Below are positions 8,576-17,477 of a stretch of DNA of 64,000 bases, piece after piece. The notes under the pieces are model-generated. The model was not told the origin of the DNA. It did not search any database and worked only from the letters and a program-made list of their open reading frames with translations. Source of the DNA: Caballeronia glathei (GTDB lineage: Bacteria > Pseudomonadota > Gammaproteobacteria > Burkholderiales > Burkholderiaceae); assembly GCF_000698595.1 (NCBI RefSeq), contig NZ_JFHC01000004.1, positions 143,203 to 207,202 on the forward strand, given 5' to 3'. The translations under genes and the position numbers were made by a program. Each line of letters opens with the position of its first letter. Positions within the stretch are counted from its first letter, which is position 1.

Positions 8576-9195
8576 CAGTTGGCTCCTTGTGCCTTGCTGC
8601 CGATGCCGGCGAAGAGGCGCGCCGCCATTTCATCGAGTGTCAGAATGTCGTGCGCCGCGCCGTTCGCGATCGCGGCGAGCGGCATCGCCGTCGCGCTCGC
8701 CGTCGCCGGGTCCTGCACCCAGCAGTGGCCGCCCGCCTCGCGGATCGCCTGCGCGCCGCGCGCGCCGTCGTCGTTCGCACCGGAGAGCACGATCGCGAGC
8801 AGTGCGTCGCCGTATGCATACGCGGCCGATTCGAACAGCACGTCCACCGACGGCCGCGAAAAACGCACGGGCGGATCGACCGAGAGCGCGATCGTGCGAT
8901 CCGGCTCGACCAGCATGTGATACCCCGGCGGCGCGATGTAGATCGTGCCTCGCGCGATCTCGTCCTTGTCGTTCGGCTCGATCACGGGCAGCCGGCAGCG
9001 CGCCGCGAAGAGGTTCGGCAAGAGGCTCGGCATGTCCGGCCGCACGTGCACCACGACGAGCACGGCGGGCGCAAAACCGGCGGGCAGGCCGGGGAGCAGC
9101 CGGTTGAGCGCATCGATGCCGCCCGCGGACGCGCCGATCACGATCGCCTCGATCGCGGCCGGCTCGACAATGGCGGGTCCGGGTATGGAACTCAT
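8575..9195 (-). CDS. cheB: CheB-type protein-glutamate methylesterase without receiver
   Basis: A 206-residue CheB catalytic domain. CheB removes methyl groups from chemoreceptor glutamates. The Ser-His-Asp triad is visible: Ser 23 in IGASAGGIDAL, His 50 in VVVHVRPDMP, and Asp 143 in LSGANDDGARG. The usual N-terminal receiver is absent; the receiver of the downstream kinase may substitute. The gene starts two bases after the stop of cheR and overlaps the kinase gene by one base, so the three form a tight operon. No CheA, CheW or receptor gene is linked, so this set probably modifies something other than a flagellar chemotaxis array. Confidence 0.92.
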   Translation of the reverse strand: MSSIPGPAIVEPAAIEAIVIGASAGGIDALNRLLPGLPAGFAPAVLVVVHVRPDMPSLLPNLFAARCRLPVIEPNDKDEIARGTIYIAPPGYHMLVEPDRTIALSVDPPVRFSRPSVDVLFESAAYAYGDALLAIVLSGANDDGARGAQAIREAGGHCWVQDPATASATAMPLAAIANGAAHDILTLDEMAARLFAGIGSKAQGAN

Positions 9196-9197
9196 CG

Positions 9198-10034
9198 CTA
9201 CACCTTCTGATAGAGACGTTCGCGCGGATTGAAGTCCGCGAAGCTGTCGGCGTGTTTCGAAAAGCGCAGGCTCTCCTTGCTGCCGAGCCCGAGAAAGCCG
9301 CGCCGCACGAGCGAGTCGCTGAAGAGCCCGAGCGCGCGGTCCTGCAGGGCACGGTCGAAGTAGATCAGCACGTTGCGGCACGACACCAGATGCGCTTCGA
9401 GAAACACGCTGTCGGTGGCGAGGCTGTGATCCGCGAACACCACGCGCGACTTGAGCGTCTGCGAGAACTTGGCGGCGCCGTAAGCCGCGTGATAGTAGTC
9501 GGACAACGAGCGCTTGCCGCCTGCCGCCAGATAGTTCTGGCTGAAGCTCGCCAGGCGTTCGAGCGAATAGATGCCGTTCTCGGCCTGGCGCAGCGCGTCG
9601 GCGTTGATGTCGGTTGCGTAGAGCACCGTGCGATCGGCGATCTTTTCTTCGGCGAACAGCACAGCGAGCGACCACAGTTCCTCGCCGCTGCTGCATCCGG
9701 CGACCCACACCTTGATCGACGGATATGTCTGCAGAATCGGCACGATTTCCTCGCGGATTGCGCGGAAGTACTGCGGATCGCGGAACATTTCGCTCACCTG
9801 TACCGTGAGGTACTGGAACAGGCGCGCAAAGAGCGCCGGATCGCGCAGGATGCGCTCCTGCAGTTGCGAGAGCGTCGCGAAGCCGAGATCGCTGAGCGCC
9901 TGCGTGAGCCGGCGCCGCAGCGAGCTTACCGAGTAATGCCGGAAGTCGTGCTGGTATCTAAGGTAGATCGCTTCCAGCACGAGCTTCAGTTCGATGTCGA
10001 ACGCGGCCTCGTCGGGGGGGGTTCGTACGTTCAT
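9198..10034 (-). CDS. cheR: CheR-type SAM-dependent methyltransferase
   Basis: A 278-residue CheR methyltransferase, which methylates receptor glutamates with SAM. It has the N-terminal helical domain (residues 10-80, RYQHDFRHYSVSSLRRRL), followed by the SAM fold: TEMFR-like VSEMFRDPQYF near 97, the glycine loop WVAGCSSGEELWSLA near 125, LYATDINADAL near 155, and the family mark CRNVLIYF near 227. There is no TPR extension, nor a CheR-binding pentapeptide on any neighbour. It heads the cheR-cheB-kinase operon; a palindromic repeat element lies just upstream, so its promoter must sit in or next to that element. Confidence 0.93.
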   Translation of the reverse strand: MNVRTPPDEAAFDIELKLVLEAIYLRYQHDFRHYSVSSLRRRLTQALSDLGFATLSQLQERILRDPALFARLFQYLTVQVSEMFRDPQYFRAIREEIVPILQTYPSIKVWVAGCSSGEELWSLAVLFAEEKIADRTVLYATDINADALRQAENGIYSLERLASFSQNYLAAGGKRSLSDYYHAAYGAAKFSQTLKSRVVFADHSLATDSVFLEAHLVSCRNVLIYFDRALQDRALGLFSDSLVRRGFLGLGSKESLRFSKHADSFADFNPRERLYQKV

Positions 10035-10083
10035 TTGCTTTTTGCTGGCGCTTGGATTAATCGTGGGCGGGTGGGTGGGTTGG

Positions 10084-10210
10084 GTTTACACCGTTTGATG
10101 CGCTTCGGCCTCTATGAAATTTGCTTGGTTCGCGGTCTATTAGCTCGCCCCTGTGCGGGGCGGCAGTCACTTTCTTTGCTGCTGCAAAGAAAGTAACCAA
10201 AGAAAGCAGC
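10084..10210 (+). repeat. Left arm of a large palindromic intergenic repeat
   Basis: About 127 bases matching, in reverse complement and with scattered differences, the segment at 10618-10745. It contains a perfect 11-bp stem with a 4-nt loop (ACTTTCTTTGC at 10169-10179, partner 10184-10194) and a second stem GCCCC/GGGGC at 10147-10161. The outer end is GTTTACACCGTTTGAT. This has the look of a multicopy Burkholderia intergenic repeat; copy number cannot be seen here. Confidence 0.75.
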
Positions 10211-10617
10211 CGTTTCGCCCGCAATTCCTTTTGATCCCACCCACCAAGCTGGCACAGCCCCTAAGTGTCACCCCCACAAAACCACCCGGCTTGGCCCGCG
10301 GACCCACTGAGACAACGCACCCTCCAACTAAGCGGTAAGCACTTCGTTCCGCTCCCTCCTCGCTGCGCTCGGACTTCGGGTACATCACAAACCAGCGCTT
10401 CGCTCCAGTCTCGCGTTTAGCAACGCGCCACCGATTGCACCTGTCGTCAGAGCGAAGCGAAGACGGATGAATGACTGCCTTACCACTTCGTTCGAGGGTG
10501 CGGGGGCGCGGTGGGTCCGCGGACCTGTCCGCTCGACGGACCGAGGTGGACACTCCTGCGGTCGGGCCACTCTGAAAAACTCGAACGTGGTCACGTCCTA
10601 ACGCCGCTGAGCCCATA
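10211..10617. other. Central part of the palindromic repeat; no gene
   Basis: About 400 bases between the two arms. A second, weaker inverted pair lies inside (around 10297-10340 and 10479-10522), both halves sharing GCGGACCCAC, CACCCTC and GGTAAG. Open frames here lack start signals and gene-like composition. The whole 0.66 kb is best read as one imperfect palindrome. Confidence 0.55.
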
Positions 10618-10745
10618 GCTGCTTTCTTTGGTTACTTTCTTTGCAGCAGCAAAGAAAGTGACTGCCGCCCCGCACAGGGGCGAAGCTAATAAACCAATAG
10701 CAAAGCAAGTTTCATAGGAGCGCAAGCGTATCAAACGGTGTAAAC
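10618..10745 (-). repeat. Right arm of the large palindromic intergenic repeat
   Basis: Reverse complement of the arm at 10084-10210, near identical over the inner 70 bases and more diverged at the outer end. It carries the same 11-bp stem-loop (10634-10644 with 10649-10659) and the GCCCC/GGGGC stem (10667-10681). It lies 31 bases past the end of the giant kinase gene, so it may also stop transcription from that gene. Confidence 0.75.
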
Positions 10746-10776
10746 AGCCCGTCCCCACAAGTGCGAGCAAAAAAAA

Positions 10777-13700
10777 TCAGCGCTGCCGCAACCAAACCCG
10801 ACATAAAGAAACAAGCTTGTCCACATCGATCGGCTTCGAAATATAGTCATCGGCGCCGGCCTCGAGACACTTCTGCCGATCCGAAGGCATTGCCTTCGCC
10901 GTCAGCGCGATGATCGGAAGCCGCGCATGCTCGGGCCGCTTGCGAATCTCCACCATCGCCGTAAGTCCGTCCATCTCCGGCATCATCACGTCCATCAGCA
11001 CGAGATCGACGTCCGGATGGCGAGCGAGAGAATCGAGCGCCTCCCGTCCGTTGCGCGCGATCTCGAGCTTCGCCCCGAGCGGCTCGATCACATGCGACAG
11101 CGCGAAGATGTTGCGCACATCGTCCTCGGCGAGAAGAATCGTGCGGCCCTCGAACACGTCGTCGCGCTGGCGCGCCGCGCGCAGCATGCGCTGCTGCTCC
11201 GGCGGCAACGCGCTCTCGACGCTGTGCAGAAAAAGCGTCACTTCGTCGAGCAGCCGCTCCGGCGACTTCGCCCCCTTGATGATGATCGATTTCGAATAGC
11301 GCCGCAGACGCTGCTCCTCCTCCTGCGACAGCATCCTTCCGGTATAGACGATCACCGGCGGCGACGCGTGCTCGCCGCCCGTCGACACCCGCTCGAGCAA
11401 TTCGTATCCCGAGCCGTCGGGCAGCGCGAGATCCATCACGATGCAGTCGAACGTGGCACGCGACATTTCATCCAGCGCGCCCGCGATCGTGCCCGCCTCG
11501 ACGATCTCCACCGTCTCGCTCGCAAGCAGGGCGTGGATGCTCTCGCGCAGCACGGGGTCGTCCTCGACCACCAGCACCCGCCGCATGCCCTGCGCCGAAC
11601 GCGCTTCGAGCTTGCGGATCGCGCCGGCCAGCGTCTCGCGCGCGCTCGGCTTGAGCGTGTAGCCGATCGCGCCGAGATGCAGCGCGACGTCGGCATGATC
11701 GGTCGACGACACGATGTGGATCGGAATGTGACGCGTGAGCGGGTCATGCTTCAGCCATTCGAGCACCGTCAGGCCCGACTGGTCCGGCAAGCCGATGTCG
11801 AGCAGGATGCCGTTCGGCTGAAGGTCGCGGGCAAGTTCGACGCCCTGCGTGGCCGTCGTCGCATGCACGAAGTCGAAGTCGAGTTCGTGCGCGAGATCGT
11901 AGAGGATATGAGCGAACGGCACGTCGTCCTCGATCGCCAGAATCAGGCGGTTCGGGCGCTTGCGCTCGATACGGTCGTCGGCGATCGGCGGCGGCACGGG
12001 CATGTTCGGCGCGGGCGGCACGGATCGCGCGGGCGGCGCGGAAGACGTCGTAACCGGTACTTGCGGTGCCTGCCGTACTTGCCGCGCGGCGGCCGCCGGC
12101 GCGGGCGTCTGCCCGGCGGCGGGCCGCGCCTCGCTCGCGCGGCCGGTCACGTCGATGTTCGACGTGACGGTGCCTTCGCGCGCGGCGAGCGGCAGCGTCA
12201 CCGAAAACACGCTGCCCTTGCCGACTTCGCTCGACACGCTCACCGAGCCGCCCAGCAGCCGCGAGAATTCGCGCGAGATCGAAAGGCCGAGGCCGCTGCC
12301 GCCGTATTTGCGGCTCGTCGTGCCGTCGGCCTGCTGGAAAGCCTGGAAGATCAGGTCCTGCTTGTCGGGCGCGATGCCGATGCCGGTGTCGCGCACATCG
12401 AAGCGCAGCGCGTGCTCGCCCGCCGTCTGCACCGCCACCGTCACCCGCCCGCGCTCCGTGAACTTGAACGCATTCGACACCAGATTGCGCAGCACCTGCA
12501 GCAAACGCTGGTTGTCGGTGACGAAATACTGCGGCACGCCCTCACCATGCTCGGTGACGAGTTCCACACCCTTGCTCTGCGCGACCGGCATGAACGACTG
12601 CCGCAGCGACTGCAGGACCGAATCGACGGCGACCGGTGCGAACTGCACGTCCATTTGTCCGGCCTCGACCTTCGACAGATCCAGAATGTCGTTGATCAGT
12701 GCGAGCAGGTCGCTGTTCGACGAATGAATGGTCGCGGCATAGCGCACCTGTTCATCGGTGAGATTGCCGTGCTTGTTGTCCTGCAGGAGCTTGGCGAGGA
12801 TCAGCGAGCTGTTGAGCGGCGTGCGCAGTTCGTGCGACATGTTCGCGAGGAACTCCGACTTGTACTGGCTCGCGCGTTCGAGCGACAGCGCGTTCGCCGC
12901 GAGTTCCTGCTGCGCGCGCAGCAATTCCGCCTTCTGGCGCTCGAGGTTCTGCGTGTGCTCCTCGAGCTGCACGTTGGTCTGCTCGAGCTCGGCCTGCTGC
13001 GTTTCGAGCCGCGCCTGCGAATCCATCAGCGCGCGGCCGCGCTCCTCCAGCTCCTCGTTCGACACGCGCAGCTCCTCCTGCTGCACCTGCAATTCCTCGC
13101 TCTGACGCTGCGTCTCTTCGAGCAGTTCGACGAGCCGGGTCCGGTAGCGCGCCGAGCGCAGCGCCATGCCCATGCCTTCGGAGGCGATGTCGAGCAGTTC
13201 GCGCGTGTCGTCGAAACGCCCCTCGCCGCCGACGAAGCCCACCTCGATCGCGCCCGCCAGATCGCCGTCCGCGAAGAGCGGCGCGATCACGACCTTCGAC
13301 GCCACCGCCGAGCCGAGCGCCGACCCGGCTTTCAGATAGTGCGCCGGAGCGTCGCGCAGCTGGATCGGGCGCTTGTCCGCCAGCACTTGCCCGACGAGCC
13401 CCTCGCCCTCGCGGATCACGCGCGGCGCGACGTCTTCGCCGGGCAGCGCCCAGCTCGCGATGCGCGCGAACGCGTCGCCTTCGAGCGCGTAGACCACGCC
13501 GACTTTCGCGCTCACGTAGGGCACGAGTGAACGCAGGATGCTCGCGCCGATCGAAGCAGGCGACTGTTCGCCGCGCATCTGCAGGCCGATCTGCGCGACG
13601 CCCTGTTGCAGCCACGCGTTCCGTTGTACGTTCAGCCGCGATTTGATATACAGATGCGCCACGCCCGCGAGCACGAGCAGGACGAAAATGCCCATCGCCC

Positions 13701-13968
13701 GGTTGACCTGGAGCACGTCCTGGTTCACTGCGGAATCGGCGTTCGACAGGAAGTAGCCCGCAATCATCAGTATCGACGCCGTGACCGCCGTGACGACCGG
13801 AACGGCGGGCCGGTCGACCCAGAGGCAGAGCACCACCGGCAGCACGTAGAAGATCCAGATCGCAAGGCGCATCGGCTGCAGCACGTCGACGGCGAACACG
13901 GTGGCAAGCGAGATCGCGATGGCGAAGTACAGCCACGTGGAGAGATTCCGGGAGTCTTCTCTGGGCAT
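10777..13968 (-). CDS. Membrane GAF hybrid kinase with three receiver domains
   Basis: A large hybrid kinase of 1063 residues. In order: about four membrane segments (13-110), a GAF domain (about 135-270), a long coiled coil rich in Glu and Gln (280-365), HisKA (His 379 in NMSHELRTPLN), an ATPase domain (about 490-605), a Pro/Ala linker, and three receivers (acceptor Asp in LLDIGLPD, VMDLALPDGSG and LMDVMMPEMDG). The C-terminal receiver is the most typical. Such kinases (BarA/TorS-like in layout, but without Hpt) feed multi-step relays. The start ATG at 13968 was preferred to an upstream TTG. The gene lies on the same strand as, and upstream of, cheR-cheB, separated by the repeat element, and diverges from hpnA. 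Confidence 0.9.
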   Translation of the reverse strand: MPREDSRNLSTWLYFAIAISLATVFAVDVLQPMRLAIWIFYVLPVVLCLWVDRPAVPVVTAVTASILMIAGYFLSNADSAVNQDVLQVNRAMGIFVLLVLAGVAHLYIKSRLNVQRNAWLQQGVAQIGLQMRGEQSPASIGASILRSLVPYVSAKVGVVYALEGDAFARIASWALPGEDVAPRVIREGEGLVGQVLADKRPIQLRDAPAHYLKAGSALGSAVASKVVIAPLFADGDLAGAIEVGFVGGEGRFDDTRELLDIASEGMGMALRSARYRTRLVELLEETQRQSEELQVQQEELRVSNEELEERGRALMDSQARLETQQAELEQTNVQLEEHTQNLERQKAELLRAQQELAANALSLERASQYKSEFLANMSHELRTPLNSSLILAKLLQDNKHGNLTDEQVRYAATIHSSNSDLLALINDILDLSKVEAGQMDVQFAPVAVDSVLQSLRQSFMPVAQSKGVELVTEHGEGVPQYFVTDNQRLLQVLRNLVSNAFKFTERGRVTVAVQTAGEHALRFDVRDTGIGIAPDKQDLIFQAFQQADGTTSRKYGGSGLGLSISREFSRLLGGSVSVSSEVGKGSVFSVTLPLAAREGTVTSNIDVTGRASEARPAAGQTPAPAAAARQVRQAPQVPVTTSSAPPARSVPPAPNMPVPPPIADDRIERKRPNRLILAIEDDVPFAHILYDLAHELDFDFVHATTATQGVELARDLQPNGILLDIGLPDQSGLTVLEWLKHDPLTRHIPIHIVSSTDHADVALHLGAIGYTLKPSARETLAGAIRKLEARSAQGMRRVLVVEDDPVLRESIHALLASETVEIVEAGTIAGALDEMSRATFDCIVMDLALPDGSGYELLERVSTGGEHASPPVIVYTGRMLSQEEEQRLRRYSKSIIIKGAKSPERLLDEVTLFLHSVESALPPEQQRMLRAARQRDDVFEGRTILLAEDDVRNIFALSHVIEPLGAKLEIARNGREALDSLARHPDVDLVLMDVMMPEMDGLTAMVEIRKRPEHARLPIIALTAKAMPSDRQKCLEAGADDYISKPIDVDKLVSLCRVWLRQR

Positions 13969-14138
13969 TTGCGGATGTCTTTTGTTGGAATTTCGCAAGC
14001 CGCGCGAGCGCGGCAGGCACGGACCTTAGCACGACCCGCAAGTCCTTGTCACACATAGGTTAGCGGCCGGTTCAAGCCGCGCTTCGCGCGAGGCACAAGT
14101 TACCCGCGGCGACCCCGCAAGGCGTAAAAGAGGAAAAA

Positions 14139-15149
14139 ATGACTGATTTTTCAAGTGGCCGGGTGCTCGTCACCGGGGCATCCGGTTTCGTCGGATCGGC
14201 GGTGGCGCGCATCGCGCTGGAACGCGGCTTCGACGTGCGCCTGCTCATGCGCGCGACGAGTTCACGCCGCAACATCGAGGCGCTCGACGCCGAAGTCGTG
14301 ATCGGCGACATGCGCGACGAAGCGTCGATGCGCGCGGCGCTCAAGGGCGTGCGATTCCTGTTCCACGTCGCCGCCGACTACCGCATCTGGGCGCCGGACC
14401 CCGGCGAGATCGAGCGCTCGAACCTGCAGGGCACCGAGGCGACGATGCGCGCGGCGCTCGCCGAGGGCGTCGAGCGGATCGTCTACACGAGCAGCGTCGC
14501 CACGCTGAAGGTGACGAGCGCGGGCACGGTGGTCGACGAGACGAAGCCCGCCGATCCCGCCCAGACCATCGGCGCCTACAAGCGCAGCAAGGTGCTGGCC
14601 GAGCGTGCCGTCGAGCGGATGGTGGCGAACGACCGGCTGCCCGCGGTCATCGTGAATCCGTCGACGCCGATCGGACCGCGCGACGTCAAGCCGACGCCGA
14701 CGGGGCGCATCATCGTCGAGGCGGCGACGGGCAAGATCCCGGCGTTCGTCGATACGGGCCTCAACCTGGTGCACGTCGACGACGTCGCCGCCGGCCATTT
14801 CCTCGCGCTCGAACGCGGCGCGATCGGCGAGCGCTACATCCTCGGCGGCGAGAACCTGCCGCTGCAGCAGATGCTCGCCGACATCGCCCTGCTGAGCGGC
14901 CGCAAGCCGCCCACCATCCGTCTTCCGCGCGGCCCGCTCTACCCGCTCGCGATCGGCGCGGAGTGGTTCGCGAAGTTCAGCGGACGCGAGCCGTTCGTCA
15001 CCGTCGATGCCTTGCGGATGTCGAAGAACAAGATGTACTTCACCTCCGCGAAGGCCGAGCGGGAACTCGGGTACCGGGCGCGGCCGTATCGCGAGGGACT
15101 GCGCGATGCGCTCGACTGGTTCCGTGCCAACGGGTACCTGACGAAGTAG
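14139..15149 (+). CDS. hpnA: Hopanoid-associated sugar epimerase HpnA
   Basis: A 336-residue extended short-chain dehydrogenase, NAD(P)-dependent. It shows the nucleotide loop VTGASGFVGSAVAR near residue 11, VYTSSVATL in the active-site region, and the catalytic YxxxK (YKRSK) near 148. Segments such as VNPSTPIGPRDVKPTPTG and GLNLVHVDDVAAGH are typical of HpnA, a dihydroflavonol-reductase-like protein found with hopanoid genes and thought to act on the sugar head group of hopanoids. It diverges from the giant kinase and precedes other hopanoid genes. The name rests on family resemblance and context. Confidence 0.85.
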   Translation: MTDFSSGRVLVTGASGFVGSAVARIALERGFDVRLLMRATSSRRNIEALDAEVVIGDMRDEASMRAALKGVRFLFHVAADYRIWAPDPGEIERSNLQGTEATMRAALAEGVERIVYTSSVATLKVTSAGTVVDETKPADPAQTIGAYKRSKVLAERAVERMVANDRLPAVIVNPSTPIGPRDVKPTPTGRIIVEAATGKIPAFVDTGLNLVHVDDVAAGHFLALERGAIGERYILGGENLPLQQMLADIALLSGRKPPTIRLPRGPLYPLAIGAEWFAKFSGREPFVTVDALRMSKNKMYFTSAKAERELGYRARPYREGLRDALDWFRANGYLTK

Positions 15150-15279
15150 CGGCCGTGCACTGACGATTCAGCGCCCTGCACGCATTTTGTTACAACGTGT
15201 GCGGGCGACGCCGGAGTGCAGCGGGTAAAATCGCGGCCTCGATGCAAGGCGAGCAAGACGCAAGACACAGGGCAACCGC

Positions 15280-15759
15280 ATGAACCTACAAGACCAGCTT
15301 GGCGCGCTGGAGTTGAGCCTCGACGAGCTCCTCCACGCCGCGCCCGAAAACGTGAGCGCCGGATCCGCCGCGGCCCCGGATGCAAGCGGCGACGCAACGC
15401 AGCCGTCCGCTCAGGCGGCCGCGCCCGAGGACGAAAAGCCCATGCTGAACGTATCGCGTCCCGGGCGCGACGCGATCGAAATGACGATCGGCGGGAAATC
15501 GGTGCTGCTCAATCCGCAGGGCGTGTCGCAGCTGATCGAGGAATTGTCGAATGCGCGGGCGTCGATGACGGCGGAACAGCCGGGCGGCCTGCCGCCGGGC
15601 TGGCGCTTCGCCGCGACGCGCAACCCGATGATGGCGACGCAGAAGCAATCGAACGGCGACCGCCTGCTCGTGCTGCGCCATACCGGGCACGGATGGGTGC
15701 CGTTCACGTTCTCGCCCGACACGGTGATCGAGATGTACGCGATGCTCACGCAGCGCTAG
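15280..15759 (+). CDS. Conserved hypothetical protein
   Basis: A 159-residue soluble protein of unknown function. The N-terminus is a short amphipathic helix (LGALELSLDELLH), followed by an Ala/Pro-rich linker to about residue 52. A compact domain follows, with strands and one helix: IEMTIGGKSVLLNPQGVSQLIEEL, then PPGWRFAATRNPMM, then DRLLVLRHTGHGWVPFTF. No signal, membrane segment or metal site is seen. It lies between hpnA and hpnB but is not clearly tied to hopanoids. The ATG at 15280 follows a weak ribosome site. I do not recognise the family. Confidence 0.7.
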   Translation: MNLQDQLGALELSLDELLHAAPENVSAGSAAAPDASGDATQPSAQAAAPEDEKPMLNVSRPGRDAIEMTIGGKSVLLNPQGVSQLIEELSNARASMTAEQPGGLPPGWRFAATRNPMMATQKQSNGDRLLVLRHTGHGWVPFTFSPDTVIEMYAMLTQR

Positions 15760-15782
15760 ATGAACTGCGCGAGCTGCGCGAA

Positions 15783-15820
15783 CTGAACGGCTGAGTCTCG
15801 TTCGAAACCCGGCCGTTCAG
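15783..15820. terminator. Possible stem-loop between converging genes
   Basis: CTGAACGGC (15783-15791) pairs with GCCGTTCAG (15812-15820) across a 20-nt loop, just before the end of the convergent hpnB gene. No T-tract on either side; a weak or Rho-assisted terminator at best. Confidence 0.35.
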
Positions 15821-15832
15821 GAACCCGCCGTC

Positions 15833-17035
15833 CTACGATCCTTCCTGCGTCGGCGCCTGCACGCGCGCCTTCCACTGTCCGCCCTTCCCGCGCCAGTACC
15901 TCACCGCCGAACCGATCGTCGCGCTGACATAGAACAATGCGACCACCGGCAGGACCGGCGCCCAGAGGAGCGACCTGCGGTAGTAGCGCAGCATCGGCGC
16001 ATAGGCGATGCACGTGAGCGCCCACGCAGCGCACGCCGGCCAGGCGCGGGCGCCGAAGCCGAGCGCGAACACCGGCGGCACGATATAGATCAGCAGCATC
16101 CCGACGAGCGTGCCCGCCAGCAGCAGCGGCGAGTAGCGCAGCTGCGTGAAGGCGGTGCGCGCGATCATGTTCCAGACGTCGCGCCAGTCCTCGTAAGGGC
16201 GCAGCGACTCGCTGCGCTCCGCCAGATCGAGCCGGATCGGCCGGGTGTGATTCCCTCCGTTGCGATGCTTGAGCCGCGCCGCGAGGCTGCAATCGTCGAT
16301 CAGTTCGCCGCGGATCGACTCGATCCCGCCCGCCTCGACGAGCGCCGAGCGGCGCACCATCATGCAGCCGCCCGCCGCGCCCGCGGTCGGCTTCTTCACG
16401 TCGTTCACCCACGCGAACGGATACAGCTTCGCGAAAAAGAACACGAACGCCGGGATCAGCGCCTTCTCCCACGTCGAATCGCAGCGCAGGCGCACCATCA
16501 GCGAGACCAGGTCGCGATCTTCCAGAATCGCGCGCGCGACGAGCTGCGACGCGGCATCGGCGGGGTGGTGGATGTCGGCGTCGGTGAGAAAGAGGAAGTC
16601 GGCGGGCAGCCCGAGCGAATCGACGGCTCCGATCCCCTGCGACTGCGCCCACACCTTGCCCGACCAGCCGGACGGCAGCGGCGCGGCCGTGAGCACGGTC
16701 AGGCGGTCTTCGAGGCCGAGTTCCCGGGCGGCCGCCTGGGCGGCGTCGGCGGTGCCGTCGGTGCTGTGGTCGTCGACGACGATCACGTGGAACGCGCCGG
16801 CGTAGTCCTGCTTGAGCAGGGAACCCACGGCGCGGCCGATCACGTCCACTTCGTTGCGCGCCGGAACGACGGCCACGAGCGCCGGCCACGCGCCGCGCCG
16901 CGCGATTTCGGCGTTGCCGACGGCGTGCAGTGTCGTCGCGCTGAGGGAGGGAGCGGGCACGGCGCGCCAGAAGCCGCCGCGCGCGAAAAACAGGACCAGC
17001 CAGATGACAAGGGACAGCCAGGCAATCAGTAGCAT
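15833..17035 (-). CDS. hpnB: Hopanoid-associated glycosyltransferase HpnB
   Basis: A 400-residue family-2 glycosyltransferase with membrane anchors. One membrane segment lies at the N-terminus (MLLIAWLSLVIWLVLFF). The GT-A core runs from about 50 (VVPARNEVDVIGRAVGSLL), with VIVVDDHSTDGT and the metal-binding FLTDADIHHP; the acceptor side carries GELIDDCSLAARLK. Three or four membrane segments close the protein (about 290-380). HpnB is a hopanoid-cluster protein thought to transfer a sugar onto the bacteriohopane side chain. The start is the ATG at 17033-17035 directly before the hydrophobic stretch. It is divergent from ispH and convergent with the hypothetical gene at 15280. Confidence 0.87.
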   Translation of the reverse strand: MLLIAWLSLVIWLVLFFARGGFWRAVPAPSLSATTLHAVGNAEIARRGAWPALVAVVPARNEVDVIGRAVGSLLKQDYAGAFHVIVVDDHSTDGTADAAQAAARELGLEDRLTVLTAAPLPSGWSGKVWAQSQGIGAVDSLGLPADFLFLTDADIHHPADAASQLVARAILEDRDLVSLMVRLRCDSTWEKALIPAFVFFFAKLYPFAWVNDVKKPTAGAAGGCMMVRRSALVEAGGIESIRGELIDDCSLAARLKHRNGGNHTRPIRLDLAERSESLRPYEDWRDVWNMIARTAFTQLRYSPLLLAGTLVGMLLIYIVPPVFALGFGARAWPACAAWALTCIAYAPMLRYYRRSLLWAPVLPVVALFYVSATIGSAVRYWRGKGGQWKARVQAPTQEGS

Positions 17036-17477
17036 AGATGGACTCGGGAATTCGAGGGTCGGGCACGATGCGACCTGCGCAACGGTCACGCCAATGCACG
17101 CCCATGCACGCCGCCGCTCCGTGGCGCGGGCTCACGGGGAGCCCGCGCGCGATGCGGTGAGGCTTCGCGCCGCGCATGAACAAAAGCAGACCGGCCGCAG
17201 CCGGAAGACCCGACAGTTTACTGGCTTACCGGTCTCGCCGTATTTGCACCCGTTTCTCCTTCGCCGGCGGGCTTTCCTGTACAACGAGCATCGAAAAAGC
17301 GAACGCGCTAGAATACGCGGTCAACTTCGACGCGAAGTTCAAGCGAAACGTTCCTTTTTACCGATCGTTTAAAAACTGGGTCCGCCAATCAGCATACAAA
17401 TTGATCACGTGGACCCGACGCCAGGACCTTCGCGTCGGTTCCATTCGAAACCCGCGTCAGTCGGAGTTCGCCCGAAT
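17036..17477. other. Intergenic region between hpnB and ispH
   Basis: About 440 bases holding the divergent promoters of hpnB and ispH. TAGAAT at 17309-17314 is a possible -10 for ispH, but no good -35 sits before it. I see no gene. The part from 17280 on is clearly richer in A and T than the surroundings. Confidence 0.45.

Noticed and set aside
10167..10616. A 149-codon frame across the palindromic repeat.
   Set aside because: It follows the repeat structure, and its mirror arm yields a related frame on the other strand. No start signal.
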